Below are positions 1-11,944 of a stretch of DNA of 64,000 bases, in pieces. The stretch covers positions 23,923,012-23,987,011 of the forward strand of contig CM068313.1 of NCBI GenBank assembly GCA_034766995.1, given 5' to 3'. The notes beneath the pieces are model-generated. The model was not told the DNA's origin. It was given only the letters and a program-made list of their open reading frames with translations, and did no database searches. Each line of letters opens with the position of its first letter. Position 1 is the stretch's first letter. A program made the translations under genes and the position numbers. The DNA is from Acanthacorydalis orientalis (lineage: Eukaryota > Arthropoda > Insecta > Megaloptera > Corydalidae).

Positions 1-54
<54 letters not shown>
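1..54. repeat. (AT)27 array, cut by window start
   Basis: Uninterrupted AT from base 1, so the true length is unknown. Confidence 0.98.
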
Positions 55-57
<3 letters not shown>

Positions 58-539
58 ATGTTTGAATTATTTATATTGTTATAGAACAGATTTTAAACAG
101 AAATATATTTCAGCCTCAAATACTAGAGGCTTCTAAAAAATATAATTTAATACCTTTATTAAATTCATAAAGTATTAAATGAAAAAAATATTTTTTAATG
201 AAACTAGAACTCCAATTAATTTTGTATGATAAAACTTTTTATTCAAGTATACGATTCTGCTATTAAGCAGATCTATTGTAAACATTTTTATTCTGAGGTT
301 AAGAAGTTGGCTTAAAAAGTTGATGATATGTGTAATAGCAAATGTTATCAGTGTGGTAAACCCTGCATATTTTAATATTATTGGAGATATGTCGACAAAA
401 TCTGATATTATTCATTCTGTGAAGGTATTAATATTTGCAATTTAGGGTCATATGAACCAAATGAATATACATATTTAGTCACACATGCATGGAAATAAGT
501 TTTTTAAGCTGTTTCCATATACTTTATATCTCTAGATTG

Positions 540-712
540 TATGCATTCAAAGAAGCACATATCCAAGCACTGAAGCGGGTATTGGTGATGGCAGCGGGAA
601 GCAAAATGTCGCCTGTATAGTAGACCCCCTTCTGTAATCGCACGTGGAACGAAAACCTTAACACTCGGAAATTTTTATCCGCACGCGCCGCCGCTGGTGC
701 GTGACCCTAGTT
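540..712. other. GC-richer island, candidate regulatory DNA
   Basis: Complex sequence of about half G+C in AT-rich surroundings. It contains the E-box CACGTG (641-646) and an inverted repeat CACGC...GCGTG (682-686/699-703) around CCGCCGCTG. It ends directly at an (AT)28 array. No coding frame is recognised. Confidence 0.3.
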
Positions 713-713
713 G

Positions 714-716
<3 letters not shown>

Positions 717-772
<56 letters not shown>
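717..772. repeat. (AT)28 array
   Basis: Perfect dinucleotide array at the edge of the 540-712 island. Confidence 0.98.
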
Positions 773-775
<3 letters not shown>

Positions 776-1191
776 TATATGTTGCATGGATGTGAGTGTG
801 TGTATATACACATCCAGAAATTCTGTATAATTTGTATTTGATTTTGACAATGAATAAGGGTAGTTTTTTATTACTACATGTTGAATATATACTATTTTTG
901 ATAAATAAATGCTTAAGAATCTGCAAACTTAAGAGATCTAAAATAGAAGGTGTTACATTTTTTTGTATTTTTATTTAACATTTAAATTAAATAGATATTT
1001 TTTCAAAACATTAGCTGAACTACTACAAATAAATTTTCAGTCTAATTAGACGTAATCAAATTTGTTTACGAATTATATTTATGGCATATTTATGTAAAAG
1101 GTAATTGTCTATGAAAAACAGAATGTCGATAAAATGTAGCATTATCATTAAAAAAAAGAATATATTAATCATAATAATAGTTGAGTATCTA

Positions 1192-1275
1192 TTATAATGA
1201 CTATCAAATAGATAAAATAAAATGACTACTTACTATTGTAATCACTATTAAATAGATAAAAACTATTGTAATAAA
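1192..1275 (+). repeat. Imperfect direct duplication
   Basis: TATTATAATGACTATCAAATAGATAAA recurs as TATTGTAATCACTATTAAATAGATAAA, with a shared AATAGATAAAA core. Confidence 0.6.
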
Positions 1276-1607
1276 CCTATTTCATTTCCAATAGTTTTCA
1301 TACATAAAGTAATACTTTACGTTTCATTTATAATTATTATATTTTTAACAATAAAACGATATTTATGATTGATTGATGTAAAAAAATTACATAGAATTAT
1401 TGATGATTTACTATATCTAAGAATATTTTTCATTGTCCGAACGATAAAAAAAGTTGTCCATTCTTCCTTTCACATTCAAATTATTAATAAAGAAATTCAT
1501 TAATAAAGTTGATCAGATGTAAGTCAATTATAAAGTTTTATAAATATTTAAATAGTCATTTATGAGGGTAGCACTTATTGCATGAGTTTAAATATATTTT
1601 TTTGTCT

Positions 1608-1610
<3 letters not shown>

Positions 1611-1660
<50 letters not shown>
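1611..1660. repeat. (AT)25 array
   Basis: Perfect array. Confidence 0.98.
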
Positions 1661-1665
<5 letters not shown>

Positions 1666-2395
1666 CGAATATTGTTATTGATATCATCATTGATATTTAT
1701 TCTAAAAGGTACAAATATCTTTTCTTTCGAAAAATGATGTACTTATTGTGGTACTATATTTTTAGATCTGTCAATAAACAGTTGATTGAAATGAATTACA
1801 ATATATACATAAAAATAAAGTTATAGTTTAGAAATAATGGTCCAAAAATAAGAAAAAAATACAATTAAATTAATAATTATATAGAATATGTAATTCTATT
1901 ATTACACAAATACACTTAATCGTTATTAATTTATTAGTTAATATTAGAATAATTATTTAAAGAAGTAATTAGTATTGAAAAGCCTAATTAAAAAATAAAA
2001 GTTTAAAATAAAATAAATATCAAAGTAATGAAAATATAATAAGTAATCATTTATTATCAATTACGTTAGAAAAGTAAAAATATATTGATCATAAATTTAT
2101 TTCATAACTATAAACTTATTAATGCAAATATTTAATAAATATAGATTGAATTATAATATTTATTAAAATTGTACTTCTACTTACTCTTTTTGATAAATTT
2201 TAGTTAAAAAATATTTTACTTAATTTATAATTAAAATATGAGACGTGGATGTTTATTAATTTTTTTTTCTATTTATTTTATAATATAGTACCGCATCTTA
2301 CATAGATGTTGCTTCATTAAAAGTGTTTAATTTGTTAATATAATGACTTTTTTCGAAGATCTCAAAATTTATAAATATTAGATTAGCTGTATAGC

Positions 2396-2640
2396 AATGC
2401 AGCTGTAACAGACATGGAAGCGTCTATAGAAACTATGAGTCATTACAGAGCATGCGCGTTCGTCTGTAACTGCGTCTCGACGCTTGACGTCCTTCCTCCC
2501 TACTTTGAAACTCTGTCCCGTTGGTTAGCAAGGCTGCCCACCACACAGCATCCAATCTTTCTATACTGTCATGTGCAACGTGCAGTTCATTCACAGCTAT
2601 GCAAATGCATGATTCTGTGAATGTTATTCAGTATTCAAAC
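2396..2640. other. GC-richer island with POU octamer
   Basis: About 45 percent G+C. Contains a perfect octamer ATGCAAAT (2599-2606) followed by GCATGA, and a 68-codon open frame (2414-2620) with no recognisable family. Non-coding constrained DNA is more likely than an exon, because no splice context is evident. Confidence 0.3.
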
Positions 2641-2697
2641 ATTTACATACAAAAACACATACGCGGATGTACACACACACTTATATGGTGTGTGTTT

Positions 2698-2709
<12 letters not shown>

Positions 2710-2750
<41 letters not shown>
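2710..2750. repeat. (AT)20 array with CATA lead-in
   Basis: Preceded by CATACATA units. Confidence 0.98.
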
Positions 2751-2755
<5 letters not shown>

Positions 2756-3093
2756 CTGTAATAACAGATATACAATCGATATACGATAATGTTACTTAAC
2801 ATACGCTATCCGTTTTTCATTTATGCACTTTTTAAATTTTGTACACGTCCGCAAAAATATGCACAGATGTAAATTTTTACGAGAAATATGAAATGGTAAT
2901 GGTAAAAAGGGGATTGGAAGTGAATTTCAAATTAGGTTTAACGTTATGTGTAGAACGTTATGTATATTGCAAATGTAGTTACTATTTGTCATTTATGAGA
3001 CGAAAAACTTTGTAATGTTCGTACAATCTTACAAAGAAGTCTCATTCATATTATTTCTGTGCCTTTAAAAGGTTACTGTACGAATGAAAAATA

Positions 3094-3094
<1 letters not shown>

Positions 3095-3142
<48 letters not shown>
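3095..3142. repeat. (TA)24 array
   Basis: Perfect array. Confidence 0.98.
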
Positions 3143-3145
<3 letters not shown>

Positions 3146-3607
3146 ATATACACATGTATATATATCTATAATATAATAGAACTTTTGTAAGTGAAAAGAG
3201 CTTACATTACTTTCATATTTTTGAATAAATTTATCTTACAATATCAGTAATGTATCATATAAAATAGACCAAAGTAAAAATTATAGTATTTTTATATTCT
3301 TTTCAAATAGTAATCTGTAAATTCAAGTTTATGTTCAGTCAGAACAGCAATACATTAGATTATGTGACTTTTATGAAAAAATCAAATGGAAAGGAATTTT
3401 TTTGATCTGTAATTAATTACGCTCATTACTTTTTACAGTTATGTATTAAAATTTAACAATACAACTAATTTTAAAATAAATTTTACAAAAACTAGAAAGT
3501 ATTAAATAACAATCGAAAGCAATTATTTTTTCCATAAGAACACAATTAATGAGCGTGTATTACATTTTATAAAATAAATTGAAATCAAATATATAAAAAT
3601 GAATGTT

Positions 3608-3612
<5 letters not shown>

Positions 3613-3677
<65 letters not shown>

Positions 3678-3716
3678 TATATACATATATATACATATAT
3701 ATACTTATATATATAT

Positions 3717-3747
<31 letters not shown>
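3613..3747. repeat. Long compound (AT)n array, about 135 bp
   Basis: AT runs interrupted by regularly spaced AC steps (ACATATATAT units). Confidence 0.97.
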
Positions 3748-3804
3748 AAGGTTTGCAAAATTAAGAACCTTAATACAAGAAAACACACCGAAAAAAACCT
3801 CTAT

Positions 3805-4275
3805 ACATGTTTGATAAAAAAAATGTCGCACACCATACCCTAGATCTACTTATAGCCAAGCCAAACAAATTTCATACATCATTAACAATGAAATTTTCCC
3901 GAACATTTCGACACAAAGTTCAAAAGGTTCTAGTATACACGATGAAAGTTGTCGTTGGAAAAATTTCCATACACCCATTATTCTATGTCTGCCATTGTTG
4001 TTGTTGACGTATGTTCATTTTTTAACCATTAATCAGGCATGAACTTGTTGTATCGGACAGTGTTAGTGTCTGGTACACATCAGACTTTATCAATACACAT
4101 TCAACGCGCGGTCTGTTCTGACAGTCAATGATTGATAAGGGAATATACACTGTGTCATAGCTGACGTTGCATTATATTTATGTACACAGCCCCATCGTCT
4201 TCGACGGATCTGCGACCTAATCCTGAAAAGCTGTTGCTTAATCGCATATTGTTGTTGAGTTCAACGCCTTTCGAT
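3805..4275. other. GC-richer island with Sox, Meis and Pbx-like sites
   Basis: CCATTGTTGTTGTTG (from 3992) is Sox-like. TGACAG (4119-4124) and TGATTGAT (4129-4136) are close spaced TALE/Pbx-type words. The richest part is 3985-4275. No coding frame is recognised. Confidence 0.3.
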
Positions 4276-4378
4276 TCAATATTTTTTACAGTTATTTTTC
4301 AAGCATTCGCTTAATTCTTTTTTTAATTATTTTTCGATTAGTTGGAATATACCATATATTGTTTATATGTATGTGTAT

Positions 4379-4402
4379 TATATATATATATATATATATA
4401 TA
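4379..4402. repeat. (TA)12 array
   Basis: Perfect array. Confidence 0.97.
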
Positions 4403-5080
4403 CAGTTCATGACTGAAGTAAAATTCAATACGTATAAATTCTAATAAATACGAGTATTATAAATTAATGATTAGTATACGAACGTGTAACGTAACTGCAC
4501 CTATTAGCGATCACTAAAATTAATTTAATATTTGCCGGAAGAACTAATTATATTCTCGTTAACGGATATAAGACGAAACAAAGCAAATGTTAAAAATCAT
4601 AAACATGTCCCTGACCTCCCGTCTTTATTTTTATTTATATTGATGAAATCAATGTTTTTTTTTTGGTTACTAGCTGTTTTCTTGCCGTTCCAATCGACTA
4701 TTATTAAATAATTGAATCTACTTCTTTATCTCAGTTAAGTATCAATTCATTTTAAAATGTATCAAACACTATTTAATTTTTTTATGTTAACAAAAATAAA
4801 AATACTCCATAATAAAATATTTATGCAAACGGATATTTATCATTATACATAGATATGTACATATATAAATGAACCCGACTAAACAAATCATTTCAAGAAA
4901 ACTCCCTCTTAACTTGAACGTCAATATACATAGAGTATTTATTTCCTGTCTTTCTATTTAGAGAAGAAATACAAATAAACTTGAATGAATACCTTGCTAT
5001 TGAAATAAATTACTTCAACATATAACTTTAAACTTCAGATTTTTATCCAGTTCTTCAAATTCACACAAACACTCCCCCCT

Positions 5081-5082
<2 letters not shown>

Positions 5083-5149
<67 letters not shown>
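5083..5149. repeat. (AT)33 array
   Basis: Perfect array after CCCCCCTCC. Confidence 0.98.
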
Positions 5150-5152
<3 letters not shown>

Positions 5153-5220
5153 CAATTTTGACTAGAACGAATACTCAATTTACATCCGATTTATCTCAGA
5201 AAGTATTCGAATATACAATG

Positions 5221-5222
<2 letters not shown>

Positions 5223-5276
<54 letters not shown>
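5223..5276. repeat. (AT)27 array
   Basis: Perfect array only 73 bp from the previous one. Confidence 0.98.
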
Positions 5277-5277
<1 letters not shown>

Positions 5278-5279
<2 letters not shown>

Positions 5280-5405
5280 GTGTGCATTTAGAAAACAGAC
5301 ATTGTGTCCCACGAGGACGTATACAGAAATCTGAGAGCAAGTCTGCTACGCTTTGTGATGTGAACTGTTCCATGTTCATCAGAGCCGTTCCCCCTTGCAT
5401 GTCTT
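5278..5405. other. Short GC-richer island
   Basis: A stretch of complex sequence directly after an (AT)27 array, with CCCACGAGGACG and GAGCCGTTCCCCC. Nothing recognisable. Confidence 0.2.
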
Positions 5406-5633
5406 ACATCGAACTAGAATTGAATTATACACTTAATTGAACTTTAAAGCACATCTTTCCACGGCTACTGTCTATACATCAAGGCAGGGATATATAGTCA
5501 AGAATTGTATTCTCTCGTAAAATAATTATATTATATAAATTGATTAGGAATTATGTGGATAAATTATCAAATGTTATGAATAAAATTAATTTGAACTGAA
5601 AACACTGAATTCTTTTCTTAGTATTGTATTTAA

Positions 5634-5636
<3 letters not shown>

Positions 5637-5674
<38 letters not shown>
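5637..5674. repeat. (TA)19 array in a palindromic frame
   Basis: Flanks AAATTTA and TAAATTT extend the self-complementary arm. Confidence 0.97.
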
Positions 5675-5677
<3 letters not shown>

Positions 5678-6524
5678 TTTATAGTTTTAAATTTTGGACT
5701 CTTTGTATTCGTTGTTAACACAATTTTCTTCATAACTTACTAACTTTCACTCCGATAATCGGTTTAGTCACTTCTTCCATTTACAAATATTAGAAAATAA
5801 TAATAGGGATTAAATCATCCACATTCAAATATATTGAGATTGATCTAAAATTGAAACTTTGAAGAGAAGGTTTAATACATTGCAAAATAAATTCTAGTCT
5901 ATTGTACTATTAAATCACAACCATGTTTAAATATTTTTTTGTTTACTTTATAAATAATTTTTTGAAAAATAATTACAACACTGAATATTATTACGTAGGT
6001 TTATTAAATTTATATTAATTGACACATAAAGTCTAAAAATAGATATTAATAAAATAAAGCTTCAAATCTTAATACAAATTCATAATCAATATCGAATTAA
6101 TTATTCAGTGTAATGAAAAACCAATGTAATAAAATATTTTGAGAGTTTCATACTATGAATAAAAAATAAAGTGTTGAATTAATTTTTTTTGTATCATTGA
6201 TTCATTAAAAAATATTTGTTCAATGTATATAAAGCATTAAAAATATATTTTTTAATAAAACAACACGTTATAACATTTAAATGTCAATATTTAAGTAACA
6301 ATTTAATGCCATGAAGTTTTTTTAATTTTAATAATGAATATTAATTATAAAAAATGTTATTTCAAACAATACTATTATTTGAATACTAAAATTACACACT
6401 TATCCTGTCTAATTATTAATAGTAATAATTTTTGTTCTAATTGAAATAACAAACTTATTTTTTAAGATTACTTTAAAATATCCACGTTCTTAAAGAAGAC
6501 ATACATCCATATGAAAGATGAAAG

Positions 6525-6526
<2 letters not shown>

Positions 6527-6594
<68 letters not shown>
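6527..6594. repeat. (TA)34 array
   Basis: Perfect array. Confidence 0.98.
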
Positions 6595-6598
<4 letters not shown>

Positions 6599-6599
6599 A

Positions 6600-6860
6600 T
6601 ACAGGAGAACCGCTGAGGAATTGAAAAAACTTCAGTATCAAAGCTAAGAAAAAAGTTGCCAAGTACTTCACATTGATGACAGTGTCTTGAGCGGCTGATA
6701 TTGGTATGACAGATGACGTATGTCAAGATTAGAGGCGGCGTGTTTATATGGTTAAACACGCACACACGAACACAGGCTCTCATAAAATAAATACTAACAA
6801 ACACACACACATAACCAAAACACATATATTCAACAGTGTAGATTGATGGCTGCATGAAAA
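6600..6860. other. Island with clustered TGACA/TGTCA words
   Basis: TGATGACAG (6673-6681), TGACAG (6707-6712), TGACGTA (6714-6720) and TGTCA (6721-6725) lie within about 55 bp. TGACAG is the core bound by TALE (Meis/Hth-type) homeodomains and TGACGT is a CRE/AP-1-like core. CA-rich simple sequence follows (6750-6815). Confidence 0.3.
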
Positions 6861-8068
6861 CGCACTACAGCGCAGAGAGAACTATGATTTAAAATAATGT
6901 TGACTTATCTCGCGAAGTTCGAGAACTGAAAGGGGATGGTTATTTTCATTTGATGTGGCACTCATACAAACTGTTACAATGTCAGTTTGTTTCTGGTATT
7001 TGTGTAGTAGTAAAAACAAACATTCTTCGATAAGATACAGACTAAATTGAGTTTGGCTTGGCTTTTAGTATTCCCATATATTACGTTTTTAATGTCAGAT
7101 ATTTTCTAAAATAAAAAAGTAGTTTATAAATGTGTTCTTACATTTGATCATTTTGATGGTAAAAATTAATTATACCATCTTCACTTATTTTTATTATATA
7201 CTGTGGAAACATAAAGTCATTCTGGTAATTTTATCAATAAATAAAATAAAATATAACATATCCCTGTGGATACATGATGCAGAACTTTTTTTCCACTAAG
7301 ATTCTAGCAAATATTTTCATTCTCAGTAAGTGATTATATCGAAAAGTATATTAATAAGTCACATAGATTTTCAAGAACCATAACAGCAAATCTCAAACTT
7401 ATGTTTTTTTTTTAATATTTATTTTATTATAGTATAGATAGTTTAAAAATTCTAATATAACACTTAAGAAAATGATTTTCAATAAAATGTTCCTTTATCA
7501 CCTATTAACGATTTATAAGAAAACATCTTAACAGTGAATATATTTGGTTGTAATCTAATTTATATTTAATAATTTAAAAAGTTAAAAATAATAAATGGAC
7601 TGCAATTAAAATACATATTTATTTCATTAAGTGTGGTAAAATATGAATACAGTGATGACAGAAATAAATGTAATATGAAAACGAAATGAAACTGTAAATG
7701 GCGAACAAATGAAATAAAAAAAAATGGTTAAATATAAAAAGATATCAGTAAGTTTATTAATTTCCTAAACAGAAATAATAAGTTATAGAAAAGAATTTTA
7801 GAATGTGCTTGTCTATAATAAATATATAACAATTTATTTTGTTTGGTAATAATAAACGTATAAAATGAAAACCGAAAACATATATTACATATATAAAGAA
7901 AAACATAAAAAATTATATATAATTAGCTTTGGGTTAATTTTAGTAATACATACAACAGAGAATTAAATTTAAACTAGTAATAATGGGGTTCTAATATCAA
8001 ACACGTAATACATAATCCTAAAATTAATCTTTCATATCATAATTCACATTGGCTGTAATATAAAAAAG

Positions 8069-8069
<1 letters not shown>

Positions 8070-8105
<36 letters not shown>
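8070..8105. repeat. (AT)18 array
   Basis: Perfect array. Confidence 0.97.
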
Positions 8106-8108
<3 letters not shown>

Positions 8109-8330
8109 AAAATAAAATAGAGAAAGTTTTTATTTATATATAGTTTTGTAGCAAAATTCAAAACAATTTAAGCTACAAATATTACAATCTGATTTAATTG
8201 CCATCCACTCTATTATGTCTGTGTAAAAAATAGTATTTATTTTAAAAATATATTATTTTAATACTTATATTTTAACTTGTACCTTAATATATTATTAATA
8301 AAAACAAACTTACGTGATATTCATAGACAA

Positions 8331-8372
8331 GAATAGCTTACCTGAAATAAAAATACAAAACAAATTAATATT
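8331..8372 (-). promoter_or_regulatory. Candidate recursive splice site
   Basis: Minus strand reads TTTGTTTTGTATTTTTATTTCAG followed without a gap by GTAAGCTATTC, with the junction between 8342 and 8341. A branchpoint-like TATTAAT lies just upstream (8365-8371). A polypyrimidine tract plus CAG is a complete 3' splice site, and GTAAG is a 5' splice site, so the pair makes a zero-length exon. Recursive sites of this form are known in long Drosophila introns. Confidence 0.5.
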
Positions 8373-8743
8373 TTCGAAATCAGTCATTTATAATATAACA
8401 ATTTAATTTCATTATATAACAACTGCTTATTTACATATTCATGGAAATCATTTCATTTAAACTCTTATTTATTGGAAATAGTTGAAAATAAAATACGACT
8501 GCTTTCAAACCAAATACATGTATAGCGAAGATTTGTCACGATTATTATTGGAGTCATACATTCACTGCAGAACAAATAAATATCAATTAGGTTAGTTGGG
8601 CATGCAATGTGAACTATTACAAGCAACATGATTGTACGTTTTGTATTTTCTATTCATTATACATGATTTGTTTCATTATGTTTCATGTATATCAGTATCT
8701 TAATGAGGCATAACGAAAAATCACGTTTAAACATCTTAACACA

Positions 8744-8746
<3 letters not shown>

Positions 8747-8823
<77 letters not shown>

Positions 8824-8836
8824 AGAGAGAGAGAGA
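8747..8836. repeat. (TA)37 plus (GA)7 array
   Basis: Perfect TA run to 8820, then GGGAGAGAGAGAGAGA. Confidence 0.98.
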
Positions 8837-9323
8837 CAAACAGTCACTAATTGGATCTAATTAAATGTTTTAGTTAGAATAAAAACTGTTATTAATATAG
8901 ATTTTTGTTTAACAATTAGATTTTATAATACTTATACGGAAAAGGCTTTAAACTGTCATAAATCGTTGAAATTAGCACGAAATAGCAATGAAGACATAAA
9001 ATATTTGTATGTTGAAATATAAGTAGTAGTAGAATACTTATAATCTTTTCCCCCTTTTAGGTGAACTACTAATGTAATATGAAACCTAATCGTATTAGTG
9101 CAGATTTATATAAAAGCTTTGATTACTGTCTACTTAAGTAATTTAAACGATGATTCAGTTCGCTATTAAAAGAATCTAAATAAGTATTCTCGCGAATTTA
9201 TGATAAGTAAGTAATCAATAATACAAATATTTCTATAAAATTATTTATAACTAGTATTTTAAAAATAATAAAACTAATTTAAAACGATACAGATAACATG
9301 TCATATTTATGTTGTCATTTAAA

Positions 9324-9467
9324 CACGAAATTTTTGGATCCAGTATTGAGCTGTGCGTTCACTGACTTTTTGCCGAATACAAATTTGATATTTCGAGCAG
9401 TTTTTCTTGCTTTACGTTCCAATTTAAACTCATTCAACAAAATCGCGTGAATTTGCTTTTTTTCCAT
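9324..9467 (-). pseudogene. Truncated, frameshifted mariner transposase N-terminus
   Basis: The frame opens at the ATG on 9467 and runs into the first helix-turn-helix of a mariner transposase (EKKQI, FKLERKA, TARNI, VFG). The frame must shift by one base near SVN to reach AQYWIQKFR. It ends at the element's broken edge. There is no catalytic domain, so no transposition activity is possible from this copy. Confidence 0.85.
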
Positions 9468-9657
9468 GATTAATTTAAAAGGTGATATCCAACAATACTA
9501 AGGAATGAAAACAATAGACATAAGCTGAAAACAGTAGAGCTAATTTCATTATTTACAATGATGTATCACATGACATTAACAAAAGATAACGGTAACTAGA
9601 AAAATCGGTCTCGCACTCAGAATGATAAAAACCGCAATTAATTTTACACCAACCTAA
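9324..9657 (-). mobile_element. Mariner-like element, 5' fragment (copy 1)
   Basis: On the minus strand this begins with the terminal inverted repeat TTAGGTTGGTGTAAAATTAA, then TTGCGGTTTTT, next to a TA dinucleotide (9658-9659), the target duplicated by mariner insertions. About 190 bp of leader follows, then an ATG at 9467. The start reads MEKKQIHAILLNEFKLERKA, matching the N-terminal helix-turn-helix region of cecropia/Hsmar1-type mariner transposases. A one-base frameshift near codon 40 separates this from AQYWIQKFR, the next conserved block. Homology stops at about 9324, so only around 60 codons of a usual 340-350 remain, with neither the catalytic D,D34D region nor the second inverted repeat. 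It is a dead fragment, roughly 80 percent identical by eye to the copy at 48199-48552. Confidence 0.9.
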
Positions 9658-9719
9658 TAAAATACATTCATCCCGAGTATTAATAAAGGATAAACATTAA
9701 GTAATGATACGGTTAAACA

Positions 9720-10115
9720 AGTTATGATATAATACGGATCTGTTAACACCCATACACACACGAATGCAAATTACATACACCGGAGTGTAATTCTAAGCCC
9801 GGACATGACACCGGACGACGTACGTAGAACGCTGGAGTCGAGAAATGGTGCTGGGAATCAATCAGTGCTTTAATTAGTAGCCGCTAGGGGTATGGTGTCA
9901 CACTGGATGTCGTTTATATTGTGTTAGCTATACTATATATATATATATATATATATGTACATATATGTATATACACATGTGGTATTATATCTGGCGGATT
10001 GTTCGATCGGTAAATGACCCCATATACACACAGCAGCCCTTCTTATCGCGTGTCGACCACGCTCACCATCAGACCAGTAGTCACATACAACCGGGTGTCA
10101 TAGATGGGTATACAT
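9720..10115. other. GC-richer island split by an (AT)n array
   Basis: The left half (9760-9900) has TTACA...TGTAA, ACGTACGT, AATCAATCA and TTAATTAG homeodomain-type words. The right half (9980-10115) has CTTATCGCGTGTCGACC and GACCAGTAG. A TA array (9934-9956) sits between them. Confidence 0.3.
9934..9956. repeat. (TA)11 array inside an island
   Basis: Followed by GTACATATATGTATATAC. Confidence 0.97.
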
Positions 10116-10257
10116 TTTTCATTTTTAATTGAATGATTATTCATAGGATAGCCATCAGTCACATTTGTATGTAATATTAGGCTTGAATTGATGCCGCTTA
10201 AAGTTACGTGCAACGAATTTTTAATGATAAATGGGAAATTTCATATAAATACACAAA

Positions 10258-10282
10258 AATATATATGTATATATATATATAA
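10258..10282. repeat. Short interrupted (AT)n
   Basis: AT run with one TG step. Confidence 0.9.
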
Positions 10283-10903
10283 TTTAAAAAAATTGTAAAA
10301 ATTAATAATTTGATATATAAATATTAATTGTTGCTGTTAGAATAAAACAGCTATTAATTTTTTTTAAGACAGACTCTTGGAAAAGGAAGGTGATAATTAT
10401 AAACAGATATTAATAATAAATGCATTTATTTTATAATTATCTTTATCTCGCATTATTCTTAAAATTTATACAAATTAATATATTAGGATCTCTAATACGT
10501 ACAATTAATATTTAACTGTCCATATATACCTACGATAAATAGATACTATTATAAAATCCTATGATATAACTAAAATACCATGATGATTAATTAAAACTAA
10601 TTATAAAAAATAAATTAGAATTTATAACGTAAAAATAGATAAACTGAACTCACAATTAGTGGACTGTGGTAAGATAAATACTAATTATAATGCATTTCTC
10701 ATCGTAGCAAATATTAAGCGGATTAACAGAAGCGCTCTGTTATGATTATCATACGTACTGTTTGTACCCTTTAATGTGGAACAATTAAATTTATATAATC
10801 TATTTATATGCGCAATTATATTACAGAAATATTTCTATAATGAATTCTTATAAGTAGAACAAGTTGATAAAAATGTATTTTGAAAAGAAAAAAATATTAA
10901 AAA

Positions 10904-10935
10904 AAAAAAAATATATATATATATACATATATAAA
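10904..10935. repeat. A-run plus (TA)n
   Basis: A-rich run leading into TATATATATATACATATATA. Confidence 0.9.
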
Positions 10936-11494
10936 TTATTTCCCAATAATGTTTCATTGGACTCAATCAATACAAAATGTATGCGATTAGCAAAAAGTTC
11001 ACAGCTAATATTAAACGTCTTAAGAAGCAATATAAATAATTTATTTTCTAATTCACTTCTAGTCGCAGTGAACATTTAAATCGAAAAAAGGGTTTCCTTT
11101 AAAATTCATTACGACAAGTATTTAAAACACAAGCACTATACGATTTTGTTTTAATTAAATTATGTTTTTGTAAACAAAGATAAATATTATTGTAAAGTTC
11201 TATAATTGATCACTTTTTAAGATTATCTCACTATAATTAAAAACCAGTCCCATGCACACTTTTTGGAAATTTTATTCGTGTTTTGATTGGTTGACATCAG
11301 TCATATGCATGTAGCTCTTTTATTGTGTACAACGAAAGGGATGTATACGATTTCAGTGTAAAACTGACTGTTACATATTTTAACATTGTATTTTGTTGTT
11401 AACTTTTATAAACATCTCCGATATAAATTTTATGATCTACATTTGACGCGAATTATTTGTTCTTATAATTTGTTAATTTCTGTTATTTGTTAGG

Positions 11495-11563
11495 GGAAAG
11501 CGAGCATTAGCGAGCGAGGGTTGAGCGAGGGTAGCCATCAGGAGACGGAGCCCCCTGACAAAA
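11495..11563. repeat. GC-rich GCGAGC-type minirepeat
   Basis: Imperfect tandem words GCGAGCATTA, GCGAGCGAGG, TTGAGCGAGG, then ATCAGGAGACGGAGCCCCCTGA, where TCAGG and CCTGA can pair. It stands out sharply from its surroundings. The origin is not recognised. Confidence 0.5.
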
Positions 11564-11581
11564 TTTATATAATTTTTATAA

Positions 11582-11592
11582 AACATACATAC

Positions 11593-11627
<35 letters not shown>
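11582..11627. repeat. (CATA)n(TA)n(GA)n compound microsatellite
   Basis: ACATACATACATATATATATATAG then AGAGAGAGAGAGAGA. Confidence 0.97.
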
Positions 11628-11944
11628 TCATTAAAATTAATGTGAAATTAGAATTATATTTAGAAATTACTTAAATATTTATTATTTATACAAAACAAAA
11701 AAAATGTAACACTTGTTTGTGTATAAATTATTCATTGTATTTTATTTTACTGCAGATTAGTATATTTTCAAAATAAATATTTACAGCAATACAAATAAAA
11801 ATCTAATTTTATTCACTACATGAAAAAGGAACCAAATCTTATACGAATGTTGTTAATATTCGAGTGCAGTCTGTTACGTTTTCATTTAACATTTTAAATT
11901 TGTTTACTTATAGATAAATGAATTGTTAGTAATTTTATTCCGCA

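Noticed and set aside
3523..3831. Open frames with long Ile-Tyr runs, here and at dozens of other places
   Set aside because: They are (AT)n arrays translated (ATA TAT = Ile Tyr) with short random flanks, occur in several frames and both strands at once, and have no coding character outside the repeat.
8580..8610. Mariner terminal repeat at TTAGGTTAGTTGGGC
   Set aside because: Only the first seven bases match the TIR, and no leader or transposase sequence follows.
9040..9075. Plus-strand acceptor TCTTTTCCCCCTTTTAG before GTGAAC
   Set aside because: Good acceptor tract, but the following frame stops after three codons and GTGAAC is a weak donor. Kept only as a possible cryptic site.
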